64,000 bases of DNA from Ectobius pallidus (lineage: Eukaryota; Arthropoda; Insecta; Blattodea; Ectobiidae). The notes below the pieces were generated by a model, which was not told where the DNA came from, searched no databases, and worked only from the letters and a program-made list of their open reading frames with translations. Shown piece by piece: positions 22,683 to 33,759 of the stretch (position 1 is the stretch's first letter; the number at the start of each line of letters is the position of its first letter). The stretch is taken from the NCBI GenBank assembly GCA_964059195.1, contig CAXKWD010000005.1, forward strand, positions 90,161,882-90,225,881, in the 5' to 3' direction. Both the position numbers and the translations under genes were made by a program.

Positions 22683-23620
22683 TTGATCAGGAAGAAGAAA
22701 AGGAAGTTCTTCAGAATAAAAATGGGAAACATTCAAAGCTTCTACAACAATAAAGAAGCCAAAAACTTTTATAGGGAGGTTAATGGCATCAAGAAAAGTT
22801 TTACACCAGACTCTGATTTTATCAAAGATAAGGACAGCAACATCATAGGAAATAAAGCGCAGGCACTTGATAGATGGGTGGAATTTTATATGGAACATTT
22901 TAAAAGCAACACTGATGGCAAAGACCCCAATGTGGGAGAAAATTTGCATAGTGTGGAGATGCAAATAGATCCACAAACGTTTGTAGAAACCGAAATGGCT
23001 ATTGAAAAGTTTAAAAATGGTAAGACACCAGGATCAAATACCAGCTGAATTTATAAAATATGGGTAAAGTCAATTAAGGAATCAATACCGGTACATAAAA
23101 TGATCATCAGAATATGGGAAGAAGAAAAGATCCCACATGAATGGGAGTATGGAATTATCAACCCAATACATAAGAAAGGAGATGTTATGGCCTGTGAAAA
23201 CTATAGAGCTATAACATTATTGAACACTGCATAAGTTACAAGATTCTGTCCAACATAGTATATTATAGAATGGTACCATATTATGAAGAGATAACTGGGA
23301 AATACAAAGAAGGATTTCGAAGAGGACGATCAACTACTGATTTGATATTTATCATGAGACAAGTGTTGGAGAAATGTTGGGAGGAGAACATCACTACACA
23401 CCATGTTTTCATTGACTATAAATCTGCTTATGATAGTGAATGGAAGGATGAGTTGTGGAATGAAATGTGCATGCTTGGATATCCCAAGAAACTAGTTAAC
23501 TCCTTAATAAGGATGTGCTTTCTGTAGTCAAAAGGAGTAAGAGCATACCTAATAAATTTAAACTTGGAAAAGCTCCCTTGCTGTTTAATACAGTGCTGGA
23601 AATCTCTGTTAGGAAAGCAA
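22683..23620 (+). pseudogene. RTE-type reverse transcriptase, N-terminal half
   Basis: Pieces 22683-23048 (RKKKRKFFRIKMGNIQ… DRWVEFYMEHF…), 23090-23230 (…[18 protein letters not shown]…NYRAIT) and 23270-23527 (motif A 'HHVFIDYKSAYDS') in shifting frames, then '…PLLFNTVLEISVRKA' (motif B region). Frameshifts lie near 23045 and 23235. The usual '…GLRQGDALS' preceding PLLFN is lost. Confidence 0.8.
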
Positions 23621-23623
23621 ATA

Positions 23624-25262
23624 AAAACAATAGCCCGCCTCCTATAATCAACATAGATAATCAGATTTTGGAACTAGTATCCCAGACAAATTTCCTAGGA
23701 ATAATAATAGATGAAAACTTAAATTGGAAACCTCAGATAGAAAATGTTATTTCAAAATTAAATAAAGCACATTATGCCATTCAAGTACTGAAAAAAATCT
23801 CAAACCCTCAAACGTTAAAAACAATCTACTTCACCTATATACAATCCATTCTGACATACGGAATCATAGCATGGGGCTCCTCAAGTGAATTAAAAAGGGT
23901 ATTTGTTATTCAAAAGAAAACAATTAGACTAATTCTCAAGCTAGACTTCAACTCTCACTGTAGGGACTCGTTCAAAAATCTAAAAATCCTACCATTATCT
24001 TGTCTTTACTTACTACAAGAAGTAAGTTACATACATAAAAACAAACATAATTTCATCAACAATGAGGCAATTCACAACTATTGCACAAAAAGCCACAATA
24101 AAATTCATATCAACAGTATTAGAACAACAAAAAAGCAATCCTCTCTATCCTATAAAGGAATAATCTACTCTTATACAATTCAACGGCCCTAAATAGCGTG
24201 CTTGCTCGCCCGCTTCGTGAGACATCGGGTATACTCGGCGATGTCCGTCTCTCGCAGTCTAAACTTTCATGACGACTATTTACAAAATTAGGAAGGAAAC
24301 CCATTTCTTTCTTATATAAGGCCTAAGTGAAATGAACACAATGAACAAATATTCTAATTTTATTTTTACTTACAATTTTCATAGCTCTGAACCACAAACA
24401 TTTTTAATAATCTACCAGTGTAATTTTCTTAAAAATCCTGGAGTCAATGAATAATGGCAGGCGAAGCCGGGGGCAACAGCTGTAAAATATTGATGGTTTT
24501 ATCTCTTGAAATATCGCTGATAATAATAATCCAAACAAACCATTCCTTCCCTTGAAACATTAGCCTACATAATTTCTGGAAATTACACTGAATTGATCAA
24601 ATAAAATTCACATCATATTCATGTCAATAAACAGCTGAGAAACAATATGTATTATGTTCACAGGTTCCTTTGGAATTGCATAATCGATTCTGATATAGTT
24701 TTCCCAGGGGGCGCTTTCATGTCGTGGAATGTACTCTAAAGCAGGAATTTTAGCTGTTTCATTAATATTATTAATGGCTTAGTTTATGAATGATTCGCGT
24801 GCAAGTGTTAATAAATATAATGCTTTAATAATTATTATACTCTTAATTTTTAATTTTTAAAAGAATTATCGTGGCGAAGCCACGGGCACCTCCTAGTATT
24901 ATATAACACTCCCAATAAAGTATTCCAACACACGGAGTATAAGAAATACAGAAACTGAGTTAAACATTTCCTACTCCAACACTGCTTCTACAGTATTAAT
25001 GAATGCCTTGAGTATTTGAATAAGTAACTTAAATATACTCAACTGAACTCTCAATCATGACTTGTAGCATAATTATCAATATTATTACTATCATAGTTAC
25101 TAAATTGCATGATATAACCCTTACATTGTAATCATTTTAATCTTACCACTACTCCTATATTAGATATAATTAGTCTTAAGTAATTTTTTGATAGTCATAT
25201 AGGTATTGACTTAGCGCCAATATTTCTGTATAGAGATTTACGGTGAAATAAATGACAAATGA
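23624..25262 (+). mobile_element. 5'-truncated CR1/L2-like LINE, split by a Helitron
   Basis: 23624-24163 encodes the RT thumb and C-terminus (…FLGIIIDENLNWK…, …ILTYGIIAWGSSSE…, …KKTIRLILKL…). The frame then breaks at a Helitron and resumes at 24897: GGAATAA|TATTATATAACACTCCC restores 'GIILYNTLP', and the conserved tail '…CFYSINECLEYLNK' ends near 25026. The 3' UTR runs to an (AAATGAC)n tail at about 25248-25262. It sits inside the RTE-type LINE between its RT motif B and the YVDD box. Confidence 0.87.
24164..24896 (+). mobile_element. Helitron, precisely bounded (733 bp)
   Basis: Begins TCTACTCTTATACAATTC, ends with the hairpin CGTGGCGAAGCCACG, then GGCACCTCCTAG. It sits between A24163 and T24897, the A|T target of Helitrons, with no duplication; removing it restores the LINE reading frame. 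At 24464-24492 an internal copy of the terminator (GGCGAAGCCGGGGGCAACAG then CTGT) suggests an older end that was bypassed. No Rep/helicase gene. Confidence 0.93.
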
Positions 25263-25733
25263 CAAATGTCCAGCAGAAAGGAATGATATTTAATAAATGT
25301 AGTCAGATACTGGCCTATGTGGATGATGTGGTAATCTCTGGCAGGAGAGTGCAAGATGTTAAGAATGCCTTTGAAGCACTGGGACATGAAACCAGGAAAT
25401 TCGGCCTAGAGATGAATGAAATAAAAACTAAGTTCATGACAGCTTCCAAAATGCCTCAAGGGACGGTTAAGCAGTCGGAACCATTTGGCCCTTTCTCGTT
25501 TGAGAAAGTGAATGAGTTTGTGTATCTGGGGTCCGTATTAGCCAGTAACAATGAACTGAAGAATGAAATAGGTAATAGAATTAAAGCTGCAAATATATTA
25601 TACACTTCTCCCAATACTGAAAAGTTAAAATGTGTATAGAACAACTAAGATCGAAATATATAAAACTTTAATTAGACTATATGGTTCCTATATGGTTCAT
25701 CCTATATGGTTCAGAAACGTGGACACTGAATGT
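25263..25733 (+). pseudogene. RTE-type RT: YVDD palm and thumb block
   Basis: 'CSQILAYVDDVVISGRRVQDV' has the motif C (YVDD), followed by '…GLEMNEIKTKFM' (motif D) and '…NEFVYLGSVL' (motif E). A stop at 25637 and then '…EIYKTLIR…YGSETWTLN'. Continues from 23620 and is cut again at 25734 by another LINE piece. Confidence 0.85.
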
Positions 25734-26473
25734 CGAAATCTAGGTGTGATTATTGACAATCGTCTATGCTATAAAGATCACGTTGAATATATCAATAGCA
25801 AAATGGCTAAGAAAGTTAGTACGCTCTGTAAATTAAGAAAAGTTGTGTCCAAAAAGGGAAAGGAATTATTGTTTAAATTAATTTTGATGCCTCATGTGAG
25901 TTATTGCTCTACAGTACTTTCAATGGTAAATAAAGCAGATATAACATTATTACAAAGAACTATAAACAAAGGACTGCATGCTGTACTAAATAAAGGACGT
26001 AGGGAAAGTGTAAATAATATGTTAGAAGAAATGGGATATTTATTTCTATGAAAAGAAATTAAGAAGGATGTGTTAACATTTATTTATAGATTGGAAAATA
26101 ACTTGTTACCAAATTATTTAAGTAATCTAGTAAGAAAGAATAGTGATGTAACTTACATAAATACACAACTAGACAAGTAGGTAAATTTCATGTAGAGAAT
26201 AGTATAAAAGAACAAAAAACTGTATTTAACAAAGTGATAATCATGTATAATTCATTGCCACAGGAAATAAAATTATCAAGAAATGTGGGTCAGTTTAGAA
26301 GTGGAATAGGAGTGTGGCTTAAAAATATGGATTTTTTTGGATGAATGATAATGGGTATAATTGTTGAGCATAATTTAATTTAATTGTATTTTGCACTAGG
26401 TTGCTTATTATTGATGTATTTTATTTATGTATTAGCCATAGGCTACTTATAATTAATCAAATAAATAAATAAA
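25734..26473 (+). mobile_element. LINE 3' fragment inserted in the RTE-type LINE
   Basis: Starts 'NLGVIIDNRLCYKDHVEYI', the RT motif E/thumb region, and continues '…PHVSYCSTVL…LLQRTINKGL…' to a stop at 26049; further C-terminal codons with stops follow. The 3' UTR ends in an (AATAA)n tail at about 26457-26473. A different LINE family from the CR1/L2-like copies (no YNTR/FYS tail). Confidence 0.78.
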
Positions 26474-26810
26474 TCTGCAATAGGCTTGCAGTTTTCGAAA
26501 GAAAGATATTAAGAAGGATATCGGGAGTTTTATATGATGGAGCTAACTGGTGGAGAAGATATAACACCAAATTGATGGCAATGTATGGTGACACAGACAT
26601 CATTTCCTTCATTAGATTAAACAGGCTTAGATGGGTGGGTCCCGTTGGTAGGATGACGAAAGATCTAAGAACAGATGGTGGGACTCGGTTCAGGACGACA
26701 TCAGGAAATATGGAATAAAGAGATGGACTCAATTGATAATGGATAGAGGAGTATGGATGAGGATATTGAAGGAGGCGAAGGCCCGCATTGGGCTGTAGTG
26801 CCACACAAGA
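26474..26810 (+). pseudogene. RTE-type LINE C-terminal domain
   Basis: 'NRLAVFERKILRRISG…WWRRYNTKL…ISFIRLNRLRWVGPVGRM' is the standard C-terminal segment (LRWxGHVxRM, here with H changed to P). A frameshift follows near 26650. The end 'GCCCGCATTGGGCTGTAG' is the usual ARIGL-stop terminus of such elements. Confidence 0.82.
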
Positions 26811-27218
26811 AGACTTGATAAGATGTCATCAGGAAAAATGCTACCAACATAGATAATTCTTATCAGTAAGCTGCCCTAGTAGCACAGATCGTTGGGCCAA
26901 TGTTGGGAAATGATCGCCATGTTTCGTTGGTCAACGGTTAGGAATGTCCGTCGGGGTTCCGTTGCCAAGGAGCGTTTTATCCAACCAATTGCCAACTGTA
27001 GCCAACCAATATACAACAAAATCCCAACAGTTGGGAGACATCTATTAGGTAATGGTGGAACTACTAGCAGCGCAGAGACATCTGGCGGAAATACTAGAAG
27101 CACAGAAAATTTATTTTTTTATTTTCCCTTTCATCCCTTTTCTCCTCTCTTCCTCCTCTTTTCCCTATTACCTCCCTTCTCTCCTTCACCCTACCTACCT
27201 ATTCCTATCGTATAAAAT

Positions 27219-27296
27219 TCGCAACTATGGGGATTCGATCTCGGGACCGCTAGTGTTATAGTCTATCGATTTAACCACTATTCCATTAGAGATCGT
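27219..27296 (-). mobile_element. tRNA-like SINE head (remnant)
   Basis: On minus: TGGAATAGTGGTTAAATCG (A-box context) and GATCGAATCCCC (B box) about 40 nt apart. No complete cloverleaf or 3' body could be delimited. Confidence 0.5.
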
Positions 27297-27536
27297 TGCA
27301 ATAAAAATCGAGAATTCTTCTAGCCTATTTACTACAGAGATGTGTAATACATGATAAATAGTAAGAAGGATATACATCTCGTATTTTGAATATTTGATGT
27401 GAATATATGATAACGTTATTTTCAGAGAACAAATAAAGGGCCCTAATATTAATAGAAGTAAAAACACCATTCGGATTCTTCAACATATCAAGATGGCGAA
27501 TAACCGTTGTATCTTCATCGTCTACGCAGGGTTGCC

Positions 27537-27628
27537 AGATCAGAAACGTAAAACAGCCGTACCAACCATTGAAAATAGTCGTACGATAGTTAAAATCGTC
27601 GTACACTTTGCGAATTGTCAGGATAATA

Positions 27629-27660
<32 letters not shown>

Positions 27661-27935
27661 AATAATAATAATAATAGTAATAGTAATAATGGTAATAATA
27701 ATAATATTATAATAATGACTGCCAAGTGAGGCACTCTATACAGACTTTTTTTCTATAAATGCAAGATTGGTGGATATCATATGGTTAATTCTATAACGTG
27801 CCACTGCTCCACTCACGCATGCTGACCTGTTTACCCCCATTGGTCTGATTGGTCTCTCGTAACTGTATACATATACCCAATGTTGTTGGTACTCTTTGTC
27901 ATCTGCTATCCGCAGATGTTTCAGGAAGAAATTGA

Positions 27936-27966
<31 letters not shown>

Positions 27967-28574
27967 TATTAATAAATTACAAACCATAAGAAAGTAAGAT
28001 TTCTAAGTATTATTTAAAGAAAAGTATAGAGCCACTTTTGATATGCACGTGTCAACATATACTATTAATAATAACAATGATATGATTATTATGTTTGGTC
28101 AAAATAAAACAAAAACAATAAGACCAACTGCTCTTTATCGGAATAATTTCTTTAGAGGTTTGGTTTGCTTCGTTTTGCACACGTGCGGCTAAAATATAAA
28201 TGCTGGAAAAGAATAATGAGAGAAGTAGCAATAACGATACAACAATACAACTTAAGCGAGATGCGGCACCGGCCCGTGAAGGCCTGTAAGAAATAAAGGG
28301 ACTGAGTTTTATTCGACAATGGCTATTATAACTTTCCGCCATTCATTTAGCGACATGTCTATACAAAATAAACTACGAAAAAACTCCATGTTTATCAAAA
28401 TTGAAAATATTCTGCAGTAGATTGCTAAAAAATAAACAGAAAATAATAGTATAAAAAGCTAATATTAAAAATAGTCGTATGAATAGGCATACGACACATG
28501 TTCCCGTCGTACGTCGTACAAATCTATGGAATAGTCGTATGTGTACGACTATAGTCGTACGTATGGCAACCCTG
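27537..28574. mobile_element. hAT element (1038 bp)
   Basis: Left end CAGGGTTGCCAGATCAG, right end CGTATGGCAACCCTG; perfect 8-bp target duplication CGTCTACG at 27529-27536 and 28575-28582. Both subterminal regions carry many AGTCGTAC/GTCGTACG motifs (at least four left, seven right), the likely transposase-binding repeats. Internal (GAT)n, (AAT)n and (TAA)n microsatellites at 27628-27700 and 27936-27964. No transposase frame. Confidence 0.93.
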
Positions 28575-29022
28575 CGTCTACGTGATGACCTACGTATTAT
28601 GCCGGAAATTGCCGAAGACTGGCAGGAAGAGGTGGAGAAGTAAATTTTTAGCATGTAACGCGCACAAAGAGCTCAAATAATAAATGAATTAACACTGTTT
28701 TATTTTATAGGAAATGAAAATTTAACGCTTATAATGTTATTTCAGCACTTTTTAATTTTAACATAAATGCGATTATATTCCAACGAAATGTATTGCTGGG
28801 CCAACAATCCTGTTGGTTGGTAACGCCAACGGAGGCTTAGCAAACAAAATTTATTGTTGGGGCAACAGCCCTATTGGTTGGAAACGCCAACAGTAGGACA
28901 AGCGCGCGAGCCAGCCAAAAAATCCGTTGGCAAAACCGAGGGAATTACAACCAAACTTTTCCCAACATATCCCTTCCATGCCAACCAAATCCCTCCGTTG
29001 GGCCAACGAAGTGTGCTACTAG

Positions 29023-29025
<3 letters not shown>

Positions 29026-29053
<28 letters not shown>
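29026..29053. repeat. (TC)n microsatellite
   Basis: Fourteen CT units directly abutting the right end of the 26874-29024 element. Confidence 0.9.
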
Positions 29054-29056
<3 letters not shown>

Positions 29057-29218
29057 TTATTGCTCTATCCTGTTTTATAAATCTATTTTATCTTTCGGTG
29101 GCTTAAAACAATGGTTCTCCGGGAAATATTTTATGTACCGGCTTTGAAACGGCTCGTCGTGTGATTTTTTTAGCCCTTTTATTTTGAACTATCCAGAATG
29201 TGTCTGGGAACCACAAAA

Positions 29219-29285
29219 CGACCGACCTCGGTAGCTCAGTGGTTGCAGAAGAGTGTCTCTATCTTATCTCGGGGGAACTTGGGTG
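29219..29285 (+). mobile_element. tRNA-like SINE head fragment
   Basis: GACCTCGGTAGCTCAGTGG then TTGCAGAAG is a tRNA-type A-box region; the expected B box is lost or diverged (only GGGGGAACTTGGG follows). No target duplication found. Confidence 0.4.
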
Positions 29286-30839
29286 GTGTGTTCTGTATAT
29301 ACTAGTAATGATGTCACAATTTTACTGGTATGACTGAGGTTTATTTATGTCCAATAATGTCTTTAACAATTAACAACTTGAATATGTGAGTGATGAACTC
29401 AGAATGTCAGGACGGTAGAACGCTTTGTAATACTGCTGTTAATATCGGTGATTTTATGTCGTGATGACGTGCAAATTGCTGCGTGTTGATACTGTCGGTA
29501 TTGTTCCTTGTAACCCACAAGTACTTACGTGCGTCACTGAATTTACCTTGGTAGTAACTGTAAATAAGTTCTACCTCAATTCCTAATACAAACTGCTTTT
29601 TATATTAATTATTTATTGATACCGTGAGCAGGACCCTCCTGATCACGATAATATGACTTTTGAGAAAGTATAATATACTTCACTGGCACTTTGAAGCCAA
29701 GAAGCAAGAGATGTCTCCTGCACCGACTAACTCGGCGAAGGAGTCTTGAAGAAGTGTCCCTATCACCTGTGTTCCAGCGTCCATCGTTCCTTAGTTTATC
29801 TCTCCCCTCTTATTTCTACAATCAATAATAACTACTATTAGAGCATTTTACCATGTTTTTCAATGAGAGATGTACTCTCATTGGTTATATTCATTTGAGC
29901 TTCTACGTGCTACTCTAGGTAGGAAGTATCGCTTCCCAGCTCACTCAGTTCCAGTGATTACTCCTGGATTCTCGGAACAGCTATACAGACTGCTCTTCCC
30001 ACTCAACATTCTCGGTACCTTCTTTTCACAGTTTCTAAGTTCTATTCTGTAAGTTTTTACCACAATAAGAGAGCACTTCTCAACAATGAGTGTCTCTTAT
30101 ATCATGCTGTGGTTGAATAGCAGCGTGTATTTCCCTCACTGTTTTTCCTTGAATTCTGTCTGAGTATCTGCAGTTACAATGTGAAGTTTCGCTAGCTTGA
30201 AATTTATCTGACTAAAATATTACTAGAATATTACTTATTTATTTTATTATTGAATTTATTATCATTTAATATCTATTTCTTATGACATTTAATTGTGGTA
30301 CTATCAATGCTCAATCATATTTGATATACTCAATCTTATTTAATATACTCAATAATATTTGATATATGTTCTGATTATAACCATGTTCAATCCATGATTA
30401 TGATCCTATCAGCTTTTACGACCCGGCAAAAAAAACGAAGGCATGTTGTATTTTTACCTAGAGATTTAAAAAAATCCTTTGGAAATTATATATAAATTTC
30501 ACGTTGCTACAAAAAATACTCTTGATTCAGAAGGTGACCCTTCACATCAGCATACGACGTTCTTCGATTATTTAAAACACACACTCCATAGCTCACATCA
30601 TCATCTTTACTGATCGCATCGCCAGCACTTCGCCAGATCGCCGCAGTGCCACAGCTGTCTCCATATAAACAATGGTATGGCGGCGCGAGTGATCACACAT
30701 CTCAAGTTCTATCTGTTATGGTCCTAACTTTATAATTTTACGTTACGTTCCAAGTTTACGTGATGCATTGTGAATGGTCCCATTGAAAAACATGACCCCA
30801 AACTTTTAAGTTTTCGTTATGTTTACGGTTAAATTTTGA
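29286..30839. other. No gene recognised
   Basis: Unique-looking sequence with short scattered frames. A triplet of related segments around 30305-30365 (…TTTGATATACTCAAT…) forms a small local tandem repeat. No coding, RNA or transposon signature that I can support. Confidence 0.45.
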
Positions 30840-31522
30840 ACAAAAACTATTTAGTGATGCCCAATATGGATTTAGATCTATCAACTGTGAAAGCTGTCGA
30901 GGATTTAGTTTCAAATATCTATGAAAGCTTTGAAAGATACAAATACAAGATTTATTGCCAATTAAACTTTTTACAAAGTATTAGGCACAGATACACAGGC
31001 TAACTTCATAAGCAACATTGTTAGACTTAAGCAAAGCGTTTGGTAATATCACTCCAAAAAATTAACGTACTACGGAATTCAAAGCAGATCTCTAAATTTG
31101 ATTGTGTCAGATTTTTAGATAGTGAAACTGAACAACCACATGTCAGAACTTCTTCCAATAAGAAAAGGTGTTCCACAGGGATCAGTACTGGGTCCGTTCT
31201 ATTATATTCTATATATCAATTATCTACCACAGTTTCTCAATTGTAAAACAATAACATCTATAATACTAGTGAAAACTTAGACTCAGTAAGAGAAATGAAT
31301 ACATATTTTCTGCAAAAATTCAATTTATGGTTTGAAGCAAATCTTCTACATCTGAACAATTCAAAAACCGAAGAAATAATGTTCACTCCAAATGTATTGA
31401 ACAAAGAAAATAAACATGTTAAACTGCTAGGAATATTTATAGACAAAAAACTTAGCTGGGACAAGCCACGGGTCATATTCCTATTCCATTATGCTTAGAG
31501 GAAAGGCAAGCGAGAGATTAAG

Positions 31523-33334
31523 TTGTGCTCCTATTTTGCATATTTTCACTCCAATTTAATGTATGGTAACAAGCGTACAAAAAGAGAAATCCGGAAGGAC
31601 GTCAGGGAATACAACACAGAAGTGATCAAGAAAGTCATGGAAAACACGAAGTCAGTAAAGAAGATTAGAAAAGAACTGTCCGAGGGCAAGCATTGGATGC
31701 TGGGAGTTAAAGACAACAACGGAAACAGAATCACCTCAAGAGAAGAAATAAATAGACAAGCTACGGAATTCTACAAGAGGCTATACTCTAGCACACTCAC
31801 GCATGAGAACTTGATCCAGAGCTACACAACCCCAGTAAGACACCAAGAAGAGGAAATCAAAACAATTATTCCCAGTGAGGTAAGGAGAGCCATAAAAGAA
31901 GCGAGAAACGATAAATGCCCAGGCATAGATGGTGTTTTCAACGAATATCTGAAAATGGGAGGAGAAGACCTAGCGCAGAACATCACGAAACTATTCAATG
32001 AAATAATCGAAACGGAGGAAATCCCGAAAGAATGGAAGGAGAGTACAATAATCCTTCTCCACAAAAAGGGAACAAGAGATGACATCAATAATTACAGGCC
32101 AATCAGCCTGCTGCCAAACATGCTCAAGTTGTTTACAAAGATCCTAACCAAGAGACTGACAAAAAACCTAGATGAAAACCAGCCGGTTGAACAGGCAGGG
32201 TTCAGATCAGGGTTTAATACACTGGACCATCTCCAAACAATGCACCAACTTATGGAAAAGGTGCAAGAATTCAACCTAAAACTGTTTATTGCATTTGTGG
32301 ATTACAGCAAGGCATTCGATTCCGTGGAACACACATTCGTGTTACAAGCCCTTCAAAATCAAGGAATCCACAACAAATATGTAAGACTACTAGTTAAACT
32401 ATACGAGGGAAGCCAAGCAAGCATAAGGACAGAGAGAGAGGGAACAAAATTTGTAATAGAGAGAGGAGTGAAACAAGGTGATCCCTTGTCACCTAAACTA
32501 TTCACATGCTTGCTGGAAAACCAATTCAGGAAACTAAAATGGGACAAAAACTACGGCATCAACATAGACGGACGGAGACTAACCCACCTAAGGTTTGCAG
32601 ACGACATTGTTCTACTAGCCAACTCGGCACCTACTCTAGAAAGAATGCTAACAGAACTGGACGAAGTCAGCCGGACGACGGGACTGACCATGAACTCAGG
32701 AAAAACTAAGCTCATGACAAACACAATAGAAGTACCTGTCCACCTAAACGGTAGACCTCTAGAATATGTGCAGGATTACACATACCTAGGACAGAACCTC
32801 TCCTTTCACAACAACATGGAAAAAGAAATAAAGAGACGCATAGGACTAGCATGGAAGAAATTTTGGTCTCTAAAATTTATCTTAACAGACAAATTCCAGA
32901 AACTAACACTAAAGAGAGAAGTTTTGGAGACATGTGTGATGCCAGTACTCCTATATGGCTGCCAAACGTGGTCATTATCCTCGAAGCAAAGACAAAAGAT
33001 TCAGACGTGCCAACGCAGAATGGAGCGTAAAATACTTCAGGTCTCCCTGAAAGACAGAATAAGGAATGAAGAGCTACGAAATAGGACAGGCATGACAGAC
33101 ACCCTCATCACGGCCAACAGACTCAAATGGAAATGGGGAGGCCACGTGGCAAGACTGGACCATAAGAGATGGACGCACGCGCTAACGATGTGGGACCCCA
33201 GAATTGGCAAGAGGAACGTGGGACGGCAAAAGATCCGTTGGGCAGAAGGTTTCAAGAAGACGGCGGGGGCGCAGTGGAGCAGAAGCGCAAGAGACAGACA
33301 ATTGTGGAAGGATATGGAAAAACTGTATATATAG
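31523..33334 (+). CDS. RTE-type reverse transcriptase, uninterrupted frame
   Basis: 603 codons, of which the first 16 belong to the host LINE; the element's own frame starts at about 31571 and runs to TAG at 33332-33334. RT blocks in order (residues of this frame): PGIDGVFNEYLK (about 133), KKGTRDDINNYRPISLLP (about 180), motif A FVDYSKAFDSV (about 255), motif B GVKQGDPLSPKLF (about 315), motif C LRFADDIVLL (about 355), GLTMNSGKTKLM, YTYLGQNL. The C-terminal domain has LLYGCQTWSL, LKWKWGGHVARL and GRQKIRWAEG. The APE endonuclease is absent through 5' truncation. No stop or frameshift in 588 codons suggests recent insertion. Confidence 0.92.
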   Translation: MCSYFAYFHSNLMYGNKRTKREIRKDVREYNTEVIKKVMENTKSVKKIRKELSEGKHWMLGVKDNNGNRITSREEINRQATEFYKRLYSSTLTHENLIQSYTTPVRHQEEEIKTIIPSEVRRAIKEARNDKCPGIDGVFNEYLKMGGEDLAQNITKLFNEIIETEEIPKEWKESTIILLHKKGTRDDINNYRPISLLPNMLKLFTKILTKRLTKNLDENQPVEQAGFRSGFNTLDHLQTMHQLMEKVQEFNLKLFIAFVDYSKAFDSVEHTFVLQALQNQGIHNKYVRLLVKLYEGSQASIRTEREGTKFVIERGVKQGDPLSPKLFTCLLENQFRKLKWDKNYGINIDGRRLTHLRFADDIVLLANSAPTLERMLTELDEVSRTTGLTMNSGKTKLMTNTIEVPVHLNGRPLEYVQDYTYLGQNLSFHNNMEKEIKRRIGLAWKKFWSLKFILTDKFQKLTLKREVLETCVMPVLLYGCQTWSLSSKQRQKIQTCQRRMERKILQVSLKDRIRNEELRNRTGMTDTLITANRLKWKWGGHVARLDHKRWTHALTMWDPRIGKRNVGRQKIRWAEGFKKTAGAQWSRSARDRQLWKDMEKLYI

Positions 33335-33498
33335 TGTATAATTTGAGAGTAGTGAACTAGGTTAAGTACATGAACAAACTCCTTACTCCTTAGGACTAGC
33401 CCACCTAGGGAGTCAAACTAGAGGGCTTTTCCCTGCAACAGCAGGAGGCCATGGCCCTTAAGGGATTCTGAAGGCTAAAATTCATTCATTCATTCATA
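31571..33498 (+). mobile_element. 5'-truncated RTE-type LINE with an open RT frame
   Basis: Begins within the linker before RT and ends with a 160-bp 3' UTR containing GGAGGCCATGGCCCTTAAGG and an (ATTC)n tail (33478-33498). The surrounding LINE reads …YFHSNLMYG before it and ILLWGNST after it, so its borders are placed to within a few bases. It is the least damaged retroelement in the window. Confidence 0.88.
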
Positions 33499-33759
33499 CT
33501 GCTATGGGGCAACTCAACCCACTCTGAAAAAAGTATTCTTACTACAGAAAACAACCATTAGAAGTATCCTAGGTTTAGCTCCCAGAGACTCTTGTGGAGA
33601 ACATTTTAAGCAACTCAATGTTTTGACTATGCCTGGATTCTACATACTCAATTGTCTAGTGTGTACAGAAGAAAACCTAAAACTCTCATCCCCTCAGGCA
33701 ATCATTTCATAAACACAATACAAGAAACAGCCATGCGAGCAACCTGCCTTACTCTAGAG

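Larger units (their letters stand above)
20640..26810 (+). mobile_element. RTE-type LINE in four blocks, with three insertions
   Basis: Blocks: about 20640-22012 (GC-richer 5' UTR and endonuclease), 22668-23623 (RT fingers and palm start), 25263-25733 (RT YVDD and thumb), 26474-26810 (C-terminal domain). Interruptions: a hAT MITE (22013-22659), a CR1/L2-like LINE (23624-25262) and another LINE piece (25734-26473). After each one the protein resumes where it stopped, e.g. …GSETWTLNV | CNRLAVFERKILRR. Stops and frameshifts in every block show it is long dead. Confidence 0.85.
26874..29024. mobile_element. DNA transposon with CCCTAGTAGCACA termini (unclassified)
   Basis: Left CCCTAGTAGCACAGATCGTT and right AACGAAGTGTGCTACTAGGG are inverted termini continuing into GTTGGGCCAA. 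The outer 130 bp on the left and 240 bp on the right are crowded with TTGG/CCAAC motifs (GTTGGGAGAC, CCAACCAATTGCCAACTG, TGTTGGTTGGTAACGCCAAC and so on). Contains a tRNA-like segment (27219-27296), a hAT (27537-28574) and, after the hAT, a short protein-like frame (RLRDDLRIMPEIAEDWQEEV at about 28575-28640). No transposase recognised; superfamily unknown. Confidence 0.66.

Noticed and set aside
22572..22976. 134-codon minus-strand frame
   Set aside because: Antisense to the RTE-type LINE and crosses the right end of a hAT MITE.
27493..27729. 78-codon frame with Asp/Asn runs
   Set aside because: Caused by GAT and AAT microsatellites inside a hAT element.
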